Assembly: GCA_010094025.1 (NCBI GenBank)
Contig: ML991779.1
Coordinates: 434,001 to 498,000, forward strand
Direction of reading: 5' to 3'
Origin: Viridothelium virens
Lineage: Eukaryota; Ascomycota; Dothideomycetes; Trypetheliales; Trypetheliaceae
Length of the DNA stretch: 64,000 nucleotides
The position numbers and the translations under genes were made by a program. Under the pieces are notes generated by a model, which was given only the letters and a program-made list of their open reading frames with translations, was not told the origin of the DNA and did no database searches. Shown piece by piece: positions 1 to 11,334 of this stretch (its first letter is position 1; each line of letters starts with the position of its first letter).

Positions 1-2015
1 TGGGCAAAGCCTAAAGCTTCACTCTTCAAGTGCATCCGCGACGTATCCAGGCCCGATTTTAATTTTTATCTGCCAATGCTTTGCCCCGCAAAGACGATAG
101 GTGTATCGATTGTTGATAACGAGGCAGCCACGGCACAGTCCTGGCGTGGGCCTCGCGACCCAACTAAAGCGCCTTCTCGAAGGCTGATGCAACAATTCCA
201 TGGTCGGGCTCGTATCGATTGGTCCATCACGCGGCTCAATTTATCGATCCGGCTCGTCCGCGGTCTCACGGTCCCCACCTACGAGAGTCTTCCCCGTTTG
301 CTCGTTTTTGCGACGGCTGGATCTACAGACTATCGCAATAACGGCTTGACGGATCACGATTTGCTCTGGCTCACGGCCCCTTTGGTACACCCTGATACCG
401 GCAAACTGACATGTGTGACGTCCTCTTCCGTGCGCCAGATCCAATGTCTCCAGAAAAGTTAGTTTGCCGGGTTCAGGACGAAAAGTTGCCACGCCAGAAC
501 TTTGTCCTGATCTCGCCAGGAAATTTTTTTCGAAGGCGCACAGGCTACACGAATAACGCCTCCATTTTACTGGAGCTGAGACCCTGGACGGCTGGTGTAG
601 TGCATGTCCACCAATGCTGAGGCCTGCAAGTTGTCTACGGTTGGTCTGGCTCGCCGCTCCAATGAAATGGGAAACCTGCCCTAGTCTCGCAATTGCTGCA
701 CCTTAACTCATTCTCCCTCGAAGGGCTGGCAGAAACGACGAGAAGGCGACAAGTAGTCAACGGTGGCCTGCGATGCGACCTACCACATGCTTTGCAGAGA
801 GTTTAGAGATCTCGTTGGTTGTCGCTGGCGCGTAAGGCATGCGGTAAAAGTCTCACGCTGGCACGCTGCCTGGCCGGTCTGCTGCAAGTGCCCAGCAAAT
901 GATGCAACACCAAGGGAAATCTTCCGAATACGGACGCATACGCTAACAAGCAGTGGCCCGGCCGGCCACAAGGGCTGTGCCTTTCACACATGGGAGGCCG
1001 TAGAGGCCTGCTCCAGTGCTTATGCAGTTTTTGTGCCGCCGGCGTCGCCGCTCTAAGCCGTCACCTTCCAAGCGAATGCGTCGAGCGAGTCAAGGACCCG
1101 GGCTGAAGATGCACGAAGGATCGACCTTGATCCAACCGGTCCCTTTGGTCCCACAATTCCCAATCCCGGACTGGCGGCACTGAGGCAGTGGCTTTGCACA
1201 CTCTGCAGCGACTAGCCCGCCAAGATGCTGTGCTAGATGTACACCATGCTTGGGCCGCCGGGGGTTGCATTGAATGCCCTGGAGCGTGCAGGCCTGGCTC
1301 TCCAGGGCTCGCGCTTCCCGACTTTAACCCCCCTCCATGCCATCGCTCCAATGACTGCAATAGCGTGAAGCCGCGCGCCCCCAAGTTTCTTTTAGCTCGA
1401 TGCTTCCTTTTGTGCCTGACAGCCGGCATTCTGCACCGCTACTCTTTCTTTCTGCCACTATTCGACGCTGTTGTTTCGACTGTCGTTCGTTGCTGATCTG
1501 TACTTTATCCGCTCACTTCCCCCGTCACTCGTTCCCGTTATCCTTCAGGGTTCATTAATCCAACCTTCCGCACGTTTCAGTGTCTTCTCTATCGTTGATT
1601 TCTTCTTTCGTCATCTACACTCATTAACGAGATTCTCATCCATTTTTTTGTTTGCTCGGCCATCTCACTCAAAGATCGGCCTGTCCTTCCTTTGGAACTC
1701 TCCTTGTATCCCTGTGTGTGTAATTCAACTCGGATACGTTCCGCTTAGTACCCTTAGTAGACGTCAGATGGAATAATTGTCTGTCGTTGATCTGTCATTC
1801 CTTACGGATTTCCCATATCAAAATACTCTCGAACCTGGACTCTTGTTCCAAGGTCCAAAAGTGTAATACCATATATCGACACAGTCACAACGACATCAAA
1901 AACTAACCTATCAAACCGGGAGTGTAAATATATTGGTGAGCTCCTTGGATTGTCTGCAACTGAAGCGAAGTCTGACAAGAACTAGTACTGCCCGAAACAA
2001 ATCTCGACATCCACA
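1..2015. other. Intergenic: upstream region and long leader of the stress regulator
   Basis: No coding gene can be supported here. Open frames on both strands are short and mutually overlapping. From about 1440 to 1930 the + strand is rich in C and T, as is usual for promoters and 5' leaders of highly regulated filamentous-fungal genes, so this is most likely the long promoter and leader of the C2H2 regulator that starts at 2016. A minimal upstream frame, ATG-GAA-TAA, lies at 1768-1776; no other ATG was seen between it and 2016. Whether it is transcribed is unknown. Confidence 0.5.
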
Positions 2016-3863
2016 ATGGAAATGCCTTACTCAGGACAAACCCCGCAGATCATGGGCCCATCTGCTTTCTACTACTACAACCCAGCATCAAGCCCAGAGG
2101 CTAAGCAACATGGTCACTTCTCTCCTCAGCCCTACGCCGTTATGAACAGTAATGGAAGCCGACAAGGCTACACGCCCCAAACTCCTGGCAACTATCCCAT
2201 GCAGTTGTACCCACGACCTCCAACCTCTGATTGCTCGGGAACGCCCTTTTACACCCCCCAAGGAATGATGACCCCTCAAGCATCGCCACGTGCCGAGTGT
2301 CAGAAGCCAACCATTGTTGTGCAGCACGACTCGCCATTGCTCATGCCCTTGGATACTTCGTGCGCGAATGAGCTTTACATGCCTGGAACACCCACTCTTT
2401 CAACTTCAGGAAGCGCCATCAGTAGCCCACCTTCACTCTGCGAGTTTCTACCAACGCCGACCAGCGGTGTTTTCTTTGATGGTGAGAGCTTCAACGGTGT
2501 GAAGGAGGGTTGTGAGGAAGAAGTCTTTTCCGAAGTCCTGGCGGCCGGTGATTGGACCCGCCCTGGATCTCCACCTCTGTCACCTGGTAAGCCCACTACC
2601 CAGTACCTATCTTATCTACAGGAACGGCGCAGCAGTCGAAGCTGTTGCCTTTTCCAATATTTGAAATGATCAGCTGCATGATTTGTGGATTTGTGGGTTT
2701 GAGCTAACCCGATTCTGGCGGCAGTTTTCATCAACCCCCCCTCGGCTATTCCCGCTTCGCAGAACGCGCACCTTCTTTCAGCGAGCTCATGTCCATCCCT
2801 CTCGCCATCGCCTTCACCCGCGCCTCAAGCCGTCGTATTTGAAGAATCGGCCAACGTTTGCGACCCCCGTACACTTCTCGTCACTTCCCAAGCCTCCGTG
2901 TCGACGCTTCCCTGCTTGCCTACTCTAGCCGGTGATGACGAAGAACACAAGATTGTCTTCAAAGGCGATCACATAGTCTCCCAGCCTGAGGTCGCGGAAA
3001 TTTCTGCCGTCGACGTCACTTGCGGTCTTCCGTCCTTCGAACCTTTGTTCGAGCTCGATCTCGAGGACGACTCTGGTGTTCAGCTCCCAGCCACCGATAA
3101 CGCTCACTTTTCGGGTGCCAAGCGTCAGCGCATTGATCAGTCGTTCTCACTTGCCACAGAAGAAGAACCTTTCTCAGAGACGCAAAGCGACTTCGGCGAC
3201 GATTCGATACTTTCTTTTAACTACGAATCTTCGAATATGATGTCTGAACTTAACGTACGCAGCCGCCGTTCTACTCGATCTTCCGAAAGCGATGCCAAAT
3301 TTGATCCCCACGATGGAGATGATGAGGCTCATGAGAGTCATCAGGCTACGCCTGGTCAACAATCCTCAGCCACCCCAGGTGCCACTTCACCAACGGATAA
3401 CTCGGATAGCTCTAGTTCGAATGATGTTGCACCATCAAGTGGTCCAGTGAGTCGTCGTGGTCGCAAGCAATCATTGACCGAGGATCCTTCGAAGACCTTT
3501 GTGTGCACACTCTGCTCACGACGATTCCGCCGACAGGAACATCTCAAGCGACATTATCGATCCCTTCATACCCATGAGAAACCCTTTGAGTGCAATGACT
3601 GCGGAAAGAAGTTCTCCCGAAGCGACAACCTTTCGCAGCATCAACGGACACACGGCAGTGGGGCAGTCGTCATGGGTGTTTTGGACGAGGCTGATGCTCG
3701 TCAGAAGAGGGACGGATACACCAGCTCGGACACTGAAGCCCTGGCCACCAGACTCTTTGATGCTGCGTTGGCTGCTCATGATGCACCAACCTCGTCCAGT
3801 TCTTCTGATGACTCTTCATCGGAGAGGAGTCAAAAGAAGCGTAAGAGGGAAGAGAGCTCATAA
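2016..3863 (+). CDS. seb1: C2H2 zinc-finger stress-response transcription factor (Seb1/Msn2/Msn4 type)
   Basis: Nuclear activator of the Msn2/4 family, which binds STRE (AGGGG) sites during osmotic, heat and oxidative stress. Two exons fit: 2016-2586 and 2725-3863, joined by a 138-bp intron (GTAAGC donor, GCTAAC branch, GGCAG acceptor). They give 569 residues. The N-terminal two thirds is Ser/Pro/Thr-rich and low in complexity, with no fold visible. Two adjacent C2H2 fingers sit near the C-terminus at about residues 449-505 (nt 3490-3660); the second is the standard EKPFEC...[11 protein letters not shown] type. A Ser-rich, Lys/Arg-rich tail follows. The intron is needed because the upstream frame closes at 2669, while the acidic middle region continues in another frame from 2725. 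The family assignment is firm; the name Seb1 follows filamentous-fungal usage. Confidence 0.9.
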
Positions 3864-4914
3864 ATCCTTTGGGTACGAATCTTCTATTTGCCATCCATTT
3901 CTCAACCGGGATTTCTTTTGTCCGACTCAACTCTTCAACGGGGCAGCGATGGCGTTTGCGGAGACCATAGATCACGATGAATGGGGATATGAAAGGATTC
4001 TAGCTGGCTCCAGCAGTGGCGCGATCTGGCCGGTAGAGAATCCTTTCTTCATGACGACCAACATAATTGCTTGTCCGGTGACTTCAGTCTCTGGCTTTCA
4101 ATGAACAAATCAATCGGCCACACACAGCACTCTCTCTGCACTGGACGGCAGAAAAGGGGAGCATCGGAATTATCGGGAAGGGAAACTGCTAGGCATATTG
4201 GTTGATGTGTTAATGCCATTTTTCCAAGCTAATCGTTTTAATATTCTGGAGCCGTTCGAGTGATATGTCTCTGGATACTTTTCGTTTCCTTCTCTTGTAC
4301 TCTATTGTCTTGTCTCAGCGGTCGGCGGAGAGGAAATTGTATTTACATGTGCCGGTCACAACTACCAAACTGTACAATTCAATTGAATGCGTTAAATTGT
4401 TCGACTGTCTTATACAGAAATTGGTACTTCAAGATTCGCAGACTTATTTAAGACCAGCTTGGCCCAAGCCAAGTTCCTGGCTTAAGAGATAGTGTGCACC
4501 TCTCACAGCTGAATCCGTACATGTAACCTAATTTGGGTATGCATTGCCGAATTGAGGTTACTTGACTGGTGTCGCTCCGTTTGAGTTTCGAACTGCTAAG
4601 CTGCCCTCAACGTGCGATGGCCGATGACTATTGTTACGATATGATGATATGCTTGATCCTCACCCCACGGCACTTCCTTCACCTGCATCCACCCATCAAT
4701 AAGACCGTAATTCCTTGTTACCTTACCAACCCCGTTCAATTCAATACAATAGGTCCCGCCACAGATAAAGGTTAAGTCTTCTTGTACCTCGGACGCTATG
4801 CTGAACCAGTTAGTGCTTTTCTTCAAGACTACCCATCTTTTCGTTACATAAATAGTTCGATGGAAGCTTCTCCCTAGATTCCATCTCTTGTGCCATACCT
4901 TCGACATTGTGACA
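3864..4914. other. Intergenic between stress regulator and DPH6
   Basis: About 1 kb with no supportable gene. It should hold the 3' untranslated region of the regulator and the promoter of the diphthine-ammonia ligase gene. The open frames here are short and show no recognisable domain. Confidence 0.5.
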
Positions 4915-7287
4915 ATGCCGACGATTTTAAATGTTGTCGCACTCATCTCCGGAGGCAAAGATTCGGTTTTCTCTATCTACCATTGTCGAGCAAAGGGACA
5001 TAAAATCGTTGCACTTGCGAATCTATTTCCACCCGGTGACGATCGAGATAGCGAGGACATGAATAGCTTCATGTATCAAACCATTGGACACAGTGTCATT
5101 CCACTGTATGAGAAGGCCTTTCAAATACCGCTGTTTCGCATGCGCATCCAGGGATTGGCAACCAATATCGACAAATATTACTCCCCGCCAGCGAATTCTA
5201 GGAGCGTAGACGGACCCTTTCCACAAGACGAGACGGAGTCGTTGTACCATCTGCTCAGTGTAGTCAAGACAGCACACCCGGAAGCCGATGCAGTCTGTAC
5301 GGGAGCCATCCTTTCGGACTATCAGCGAAGTCGCGTTGAATCTGTTGCGCTTCGACTTGGACTACAGTCTCTGGCATACCTATGGCAGTATCCGTATCTT
5401 CCCCCTCATACACAAACGTCGCTCTTGGAAGACATGGAATCGATACGACACAGAGCGATCATCATTAAGGTGGCGTCTGGCGGCCTAGATGAGTCGTTCC
5501 TTGGCCAGAACGTCGCGGACTCACGGATAATCGTAAAGCTTAGACGTGCGATGGGTAAATTCGGTCCCATTCAGGGCGGCTCTGTTCTGGGGGAAGGTGG
5601 CGAGTACGAAACATTATCTGTAAATGGACCAGGTGACCTCTGGAGTGAATCCGTGGCTATTGACACTGAGCAGATGCAGATCATTCTAGGAGAAGGAGGC
5701 ACAGCAGCCCTGAACATCAGGAATGCGAAACTCTCTAGGAAAGAAGACCTAGATATGACCCAATCGGAGTCACTGCGAACTCCAGAGGGACTCGATCCCG
5801 AATTCGAATGTTTGAGAAGAGAATTGGAAACCACTCAAGTCAAGCAAAAAGCTTATCGAAACCGAGGAGATTACGCTCCCTTCACAGTAGGAGCTAGTAA
5901 TCGATTTTCAATGCACGTTGCAAGGAGTCTTCTATACATCAACAATCTAGGCGCTTCCACAAACACTCAGGGAAGTGGGAGCGTCGATGAACAGATGAGT
6001 GTTATAATCAGCCGGCTGGCATCTTTGCTAAAAGGGAATAATCTACAAGATTCAGACGTAATATTTTCGACTCTAATCCTCCGCTCCATGTCTGACTTCA
6101 GAGCCGTTAATACGGTCTATGGAGCCTTCTTCTCTAGACCACAGCCTCCCGCTCGAGTGACCGTTGCCTGTGGCTCGAACCTGCCAGGAGGCGTGGACGT
6201 CACACTCTCAGTGGTTGTCAATCGGCTGAATGCCAGTCTGCGCCGTGGCCTCCACGTGCAGTCGATCTCATACTGGGCGCCAGCGAACATCGGGCCCTAT
6301 TCCCAAGCCGTTGGCATTGCATCAGGTTCGGGAGGCGAGGACGGGAAGAGGGCACAAGTAGTGTATATGGCCGGTCAGATCCCGCTCGTGCCCGCAACGA
6401 TGGAGTTGGTGAACTATGGGGAGACTATAGCCGAGTTCAAGGAGCAGACGGTACTGTCACTGCAGCATCTGTGGAGGGTGGGCCGCGCAATGGCGGTTGA
6501 GAATTGGCTTGTGGGAATTGCATTCGTCGCAACTCCATCTCAGTACCTGCAGACACCGGTGGAAGAGCTGGCTGATGTAGCTCTAGACGCGTGGTCGAGC
6601 CTTTACGATTTAGTACGCAGTCTTGATCATCAGGATGAGGATAGTGAAGCAGAAGGAGTAGACGTATGGGATCGAAAGTACGGACTCAACCGTCAGGACG
6701 ACGCGGACTCGTCGAGCACTATTGATACTCGACATCTTCTTCCGGATTTAGCACGTCTGAAATCGAAGGCGAGGCCGGAAGGGAATGCGCTGGTTGAGGA
6801 AGACCCATCGACGATAGCGCACTGTTTTGTGCTTGAAGTCGATGAGCTACCACGAGGGGCACAAATCGAATGGACGGGACTCGGTCTTGTGAATAGTGAC
6901 CTGGAACTTAGCTCGCAGCTAGGATCAAGAACGGTGCCTGATGCTGCTGATCCAGCAGCGCGCCAATTCGGTCCGTTGAGAGATTTAAAAAATGTAGATT
7001 ATCGGTCGTGTAGGATTGAGCAGACTGGAGAAACCTATGTCTGGTTAGGTATCGAGGATGTCAAGGAGACGAGTATAGGGGCAATCTTTCGCGAGATCCT
7101 TCCTAATCGTGAGATGCTACCGAATTGTATCGTGTATGCTGGCGAGGATCTACCAGTGTCTTTTGTGGGTGACTTGGCCGCGCAGATCATACCCTGTAAG
7201 TCAGTCTGGGGCTCAGGGGCTGGGTCTTTGGCTGCTGTCGTATTCTTCACAATTGAAGGGGGAGAAAGGAGGTATGAGGATGTATGA
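4915..7287 (+). CDS. DPH6: Diphthine-ammonia ligase (DPH6) with two RidA/YjgF-like domains
   Basis: Cytosolic enzyme for the last step of diphthamide synthesis on elongation factor 2: ATP-dependent amidation of diphthine. It is a single exon of 790 residues. The N-terminal ATP-pyrophosphatase domain (about residues 1-240) carries the PP-loop SGGKDS at residues 12-17 and a GEGGEYETL motif near residue 232. Two YjgF/RidA-like domains follow (about 330-440 and 460-600), as in fungal and plant Dph6. The C-terminal 190 residues are more divergent. The ATG at 4915 was chosen because the open frame upstream has no other ATG and homologues begin a few residues before the PP-loop (VVALISGGKDS). No intron is needed. 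Confidence 0.93.
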   Translation: MPTILNVVALISGGKDSVFSIYHCRAKGHKIVALANLFPPGDDRDSEDMNSFMYQTIGHSVIPLYEKAFQIPLFRMRIQGLATNIDKYYSPPANSRSVDGPFPQDETESLYHLLSVVKTAHPEADAVCTGAILSDYQRSRVESVALRLGLQSLAYLWQYPYLPPHTQTSLLEDMESIRHRAIIIKVASGGLDESFLGQNVADSRIIVKLRRAMGKFGPIQGGSVLGEGGEYETLSVNGPGDLWSESVAIDTEQMQIILGEGGTAALNIRNAKLSRKEDLDMTQSESLRTPEGLDPEFECLRRELETTQVKQKAYRNRGDYAPFTVGASNRFSMHVARSLLYINNLGASTNTQGSGSVDEQMSVIISRLASLLKGNNLQDSDVIFSTLILRSMSDFRAVNTVYGAFFSRPQPPARVTVACGSNLPGGVDVTLSVVVNRLNASLRRGLHVQSISYWAPANIGPYSQAVGIASGSGGEDGKRAQVVYMAGQIPLVPATMELVNYGETIAEFKEQTVLSLQHLWRVGRAMAVENWLVGIAFVATPSQYLQTPVEELADVALDAWSSLYDLVRSLDHQDEDSEAEGVDVWDRKYGLNRQDDADSSSTIDTRHLLPDLARLKSKARPEGNALVEEDPSTIAHCFVLEVDELPRGAQIEWTGLGLVNSDLELSSQLGSRTVPDAADPAARQFGPLRDLKNVDYRSCRIEQTGETYVWLGIEDVKETSIGAIFREILPNREMLPNCIVYAGEDLPVSFVGDLAAQIIPCKSVWGSGAGSLAAVVFFTIEGGERRYEDV

Positions 7288-7537
7288 GTATGTTGGGAAC
7301 GCTGCCGGATCCGTCAGATCTTGACAATCAGACCTGGATGAGCTCCCAAGCAGAAATTATCTTGATAGAATGAGCTTGGTTGAGGTATGTTTTCCTGGCC
7401 ATACCTAATATGTAGGATCCAGGTTCCGTGATAGAATACATTCAACCTCAGGTACAAGGTCCCTCGCATTGATGGAGTCCCGTAAGCCACAGTGCTCCTC
7501 TTAATCCTACAAGATATGCCCAGATTAGACACAGACC

Positions 7538-8290
7538 TTATCTCGCATCCTTCCTCTCCTGCGACCTCCTCTTTGCCCTCACCTCCGCCTTCCTCCTCTC
7601 TCCTCCATCCACCTTGTGCCCCCTCTTCTGCTCCCACAACCCTTCCTTCACTGCCACTCTCGCCACGTTCCCCTCCGTCCCCTTCACCAACTCCACATGC
7701 GGCCCGCTTATCGTATGGCCCCCCATCATCTGAATCATACTCGGTGCCACAGTCTCCTTGAACTCCTCCGCGCTCTCAATCTCCGCCCCCGGCTTCACAT
7801 TCACCACCACCTTCCGCATGCCAGGACTCCGATTCGCCGTCGCCACTGCCCTCACACCGCCCTCTTCCTCTACCGCATTCGAACCCGCCGCCGCGTCCGG
7901 CACTTCTACTATGCGCAGCTCCCCAACCCCATCCTGCACATGCTGGAAGTCGCCCCCGACCCCGAACTCGCCGTTCCGAAACTTCTCGCGCCACCGCAGC
8001 AGGTAGCGGCGCGAGCGGGCGGGCTCGACGCCCAGTTCGCGCAACTGAGGCGACGAGAGCGAGAACAGCGCTTCCCACGTGGGGATCTTGGAGGCGTGTT
8101 GCGAGAGTTGGCGGCCGATGAGGGTGAGGAAGGTGGAGGGGTCAGGGCAGAAGGGAGTGGGTTCGGGGATGGAGCGTCGAGGCGTGCCGGAGTGGAGGCA
8201 GCGGGTGCAGAGGAATGGGACGAAATGTCGTTTTAATGGTAGGGTGGTGGGTATATTAGATATAGGGAAGGGAGGTCGAAGGGGTTGCAT
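7538..8290 (-). CDS. FYV4: Mitochondrial small ribosomal subunit protein mS41 (FYV4, IGR motif)
   Basis: A 250-residue protein. Residues 1-40 are basic and Ser/Thr-rich with few acids, fitting a mitochondrial presequence. The IGR-motif (SAM-like) domain follows at about residues 50-105, including FLTLIGRQL (IGR at 58-60) and a conserved LRELGV...RYLLRWREKF stretch. The family is the yeast Fyv4/mS41 subunit of the mitoribosome. The C-terminal half is Gly/Glu/Arg-rich and less conserved. The ATG at 8290 is the first ATG of the frame; anything further upstream would need a non-ATG start. The gene converges with DPH6 (about 250 bp between stops). Confidence 0.82.
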   Translation of the reverse strand: MQPLRPPFPISNIPTTLPLKRHFVPFLCTRCLHSGTPRRSIPEPTPFCPDPSTFLTLIGRQLSQHASKIPTWEALFSLSSPQLRELGVEPARSRRYLLRWREKFRNGEFGVGGDFQHVQDGVGELRIVEVPDAAAGSNAVEEEGGVRAVATANRSPGMRKVVVNVKPGAEIESAEEFKETVAPSMIQMMGGHTISGPHVELVKGTEGNVARVAVKEGLWEQKRGHKVDGGERRKAEVRAKRRSQERKDAR

Positions 8291-9097
8291 GCTTCGAGAG
8301 GGTTGATGCGTTCTTGGTGGAATGTTCGTCAATTACGGCCTGGAAAGTGGAGTAAAGACTTTCGTTTGGACGAATATGATTTACGAGAATCCAGTATTCG
8401 GATGCTAAAACGGAGGGGAATTGAAAGGAAGATGTGGTGAGAGACTTCCTGGTTGCCCGATAGTAGGAGATTTTGAGGTGTATGGAACCTGCGCTCGTGC
8501 ATAAATTTGTGCGCGAATTGCTCAAAAATAGTGAATCGATGATTTTCGGTCATCCAGCCGCAACTCTGGCACACTCGATCCACCGTCTCTCGATGGATGA
8601 AAGAGCATTGCAAGAGCCTAGGCTCGCTCGCTCGCTATAGGCTCACAAGTGACGATCTCAGCCTTCAACATTGAGCTAGAAAATTATGGGTGTCGTCGTC
8701 TACCTATCCACTAACTGGTGACCTTCTTGGGTTGTGTTTTCTTGTCAGTATGCAAAGTCTCATCTCATCCTGCGCGCAAAATGAGGATGTGAGCTCTTAC
8801 TTTTTATGGGAGGAGTAAGATCAAGTCACAGAGGAAAAATTACTGTTGTACCCGGGAAGTTGTGTCCTGATGGTGCTCATGCCAAAATGTAAATGGAAAG
8901 AATTTCATTTGTCTTTCTCTTCTTCCCCTGGAATTAAAGCATGACTGCCTTTCGTCTGAAGATTTTTAGCTTCCAACTATAGCAGTTGACATGATACTGG
9001 GAAATAGCATATTCTCAACAAGTTCCTGATTGGCGTGGCAAGCCTTGACTTCTTTTCAGAAATATGGACACAGACGTGCCTTCCCTTCATTATCTAC
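8291..9097. other. Intergenic, divergent promoter region
   Basis: About 800 bp between the divergent starts of mS41 (minus) and the unknown membrane protein (plus). No RNA gene or repeat is apparent beyond a short run of GCTC repeats near 8630. The 5' end of the plus-strand gene is uncertain, so a small upstream exon could lie in the last 100 bp. Confidence 0.4.
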
Positions 9098-9962
9098 ATG
9101 TCTCAACATGGCTTCTCTAAGTGGGATTGCCCCCTGGGAAATGACTCCTGCTCTCCGATCTCAAGGTACTACGAAGCGTTGCTCCAACCACCGTCTTTCC
9201 ATTAAGTGTCAGACCTACTTCGATTGCGTACTTAAGGATGCAGCGGTTATTTCCGAAAGGTGCGCACCGGGTTAGCTTTTATGGCATCTTACCTCCCTTT
9301 GCGTGGCAACATTTCAACAATAGTGAGTCTGAGTGGCCGATAATCACGGTCTCGTCGTTCCTGACATACCGAAGACAAGATTTCTTCGATGACCGGTTCC
9401 AATACTCATTTGTCTGCGATCGTGACAGACCGGCTTGCTTCGCAGGCAAGAAATATGTCTACCCTCGGTAAGACTCGGTGGCAAATAGTGTTGAGTACTG
9501 CCTGGATTGACCTCCGATATCAAGCTAAGCGCGCAAAACGTCCAACGAGTGAGAATCTCCACTGGTCGCCTGAGACGGTCAAATTCCGCGGCGAGACCCC
9601 CAGCAGGATTTTCAGAGATATTGCGATCGCGAGGGAGGAAATCGTGAAGGCCAACCTGAAGCTCCACAGTCCTTCGAGGAATATCCAGAACGTCATTGAT
9701 CACGACCTTCATACGATTCAACGTCTAGCTATAGTGCTGCTTAACCTGCGAAGCATGAATGCACAGATTCATGCCGTGCGTGAAGGAAGAACGATCAAGT
9801 TTCGCAGATGGTACGAAGACAATTCCGTCTTTGCGTTATATGGAATTCTTTATCTTGGACTCATAGTTGTACGTCTCGTTTTCGTTCCCCCGTGCTTTCT
9901 ATGATAACGGACCGATACAGTTATTCCTCTGTGTGGTGATAAAGCCCCGGAAGAGCCTGTAG
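9098..9962 (+). CDS. Hypothetical protein with a single C-terminal membrane segment
   Basis: I do not recognise the family. Four exons fit with consistent phases: 9098-9165, 9213-9322, 9375-9868 and 9921-9962, giving 237 residues. The introns are 47, 52 and 52 bp; the second has GTGAGT and CTGAC signals. The last junction matters: read through, the frame ends in an odd tail, but with the 52-bp intron (GTACGT...ACAG) removed the C-terminus becomes a clean hydrophobic helix (FALYGILYLGLIV-LFLCVVI) followed by KPRKSL. The middle is charged and helical. The layout suggests a tail-anchored or single-pass membrane protein with its N-terminal part in the cytosol. The start is the weakest part: the frame stays open upstream to about 9060. 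The gene converges with the phosphatase gene. Confidence 0.5.
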
Positions 9963-10142
9963 AGGCGCTATAGTATGGACAGTGGGACCAATGTGGAACT
10001 TGGGTGCTTCCGTGTCAATGATGTTCGCGATGCTCGGCATCTAGATCCTACAAAACCTTTCCTGGGTTCAATGTGGCCAACCCCACCGAGGTTCACGTAG
10101 TGTAGTATTACATATGCTCGTTCTGTATCGACTACTATCATT

Positions 10143-11115
10143 TCATGACCCAAAATTCAGCTTGACTCTGCTCTGCAAATCCTCAGTTACACCTATAGAC
10201 AGTAGGTACTGCTCAACGGACCCAAATTTCTCAGTAATATGTCCGGAAACCGTGGTTACGAAATCAGGCGGACATCCAGCAAAGTCATCCGTCAGCCCAA
10301 TTGCGTGAATTTCTTCAAGCTTCGATTCCCTTTCCGGCAACAACTCAGGCTCTGATAGCAGGTAATCATATTCAATTGCTTCCAACGGCACACCAAGCAA
10401 CAAGAGAACAAGTAAGATGGAGATACCGGTTCGGTCCTTGCCTTGAGTGCAGTGGATCATCACCGGTAAATTAGTCTCATCAGCAAGGATCCTAAAAATT
10501 TGGTGAAATTCGGCACCGCTCGCATGTAGAGTATCAATGGCAAGGCCGTGAAGACCTCGTTCACGCATCACATTCGTCCCAAGGATACTGATGGCTTCGA
10601 GACGATACCCTGTTGCCATGAGACCGATCAACTTCGTAGTGTTCCACCATGATAGTTTTGAAATGAGACTGCGAGAGTAGCCAGAGCCATTGAGGCTAAT
10701 GTCGTGATAGGTGATGCCAGGAATCTTCAAAGGCCCTGTGACGGCATCATCGGATTTGGGGACGGCCGCAGATGCTTTTACTCGAGCATCACGCTTTCGC
10801 GCTTGCTCAATATGCTCAGACCTGCGGATATTAGTGAATGCTGACAACAGCGCGGAGTTGCGTCGTAGCTACTTCGTACGGAGGTCAATGATGGATCTCA
10901 CTCCATACCGGTCGACTAATTGCTTTCGTTCTCCGACTGAAGCCTCATCGGGCCTAGCTGAGCGGTAGAGTCTTCCCGTCTTTAGTGTTCTGAAGCATCA
11001 GACAGTTGTTAGCAAAAGTAGATGATCCATTTTGGCTGGCATGTAGGCGAGCTCACTTTTGCCCGAGGTGGCTGTTAACAGTCTCTGCTACATCTCTGAA
11101 GTTCAGAATTGCCAT
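10143..11115 (-). CDS. Tyrosine/serine protein phosphatase, Y_phosphatase3 family
   Basis: Cys-based phosphatase of the fungal-bacterial Y_phosphatase3 group (LipA/Siw14-related fold). Exons at 11057-11115, 10873-10989 and 10821-10143 give 284 residues. The introns are 67 bp (GTGAGC, CTAAC branch) and 51 bp (GTAGCT, CTAAT branch). The first exons supply the family's N-terminal signature, FRDVAETVN... then GRLYRSARPDEAS and IIDLRTK (residues 25-59). The P-loop HCTQGKDRTG is at residues 182-191, with catalytic Cys183 and Arg189. Its substrate cannot be told from sequence. The promoter and the first three codons lie in a block that is repeated 2 kb upstream, in front of the next gene. Confidence 0.88.
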
Positions 11116-11334
11116 TGGTGGATTACTGAATGATACCTATGACCAAGGGTGCAAGCGTGCTGTTCCCAAAACAGCAGCCTTGAGAGGCACGCGGGAAAGA
11201 ACCGGATGGTAGGTACGTCAAAATATGGTATGTAGTGGGTACTGTACGTATGATCAAGGTCCCGCAATGCATCCCTGCGTCAATCTATGAGGTGTTTCGC
11301 ATTGATCTCGGCGGTCGGCATGACGACGCTTGAC
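11107..11334 (-). repeat. Direct repeat copy A: promoter and start codon of the phosphatase gene
   Basis: About 228 bp that aligns with 13089-13313 over its whole length, with small gaps and scattered substitutions. Shared blocks include AATTGCCATTGGTGG at the gene end, ACAGCAGCCTT, GTCAAAATATG, GTAGTGGGTACTG, CCCGCAATG and TTTCGCATTGAT. At one end it covers the phosphatase ATG and its first three codons. No terminal inverted repeats or target-site duplications were seen. Confidence 0.85.

Noticed and set aside
1188-1776. Plus-strand frames upstream of the stress regulator as small secreted proteins
   Set aside because: Translation of C/T-rich leader DNA gives Ser/Phe/Pro-rich sequence. No start context, splice structure or similarity supports a gene.
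7616-8236. 206-codon plus-strand frame over mS41
   Set aside because: Shadow frame; the minus strand carries the clear IGR-motif protein.
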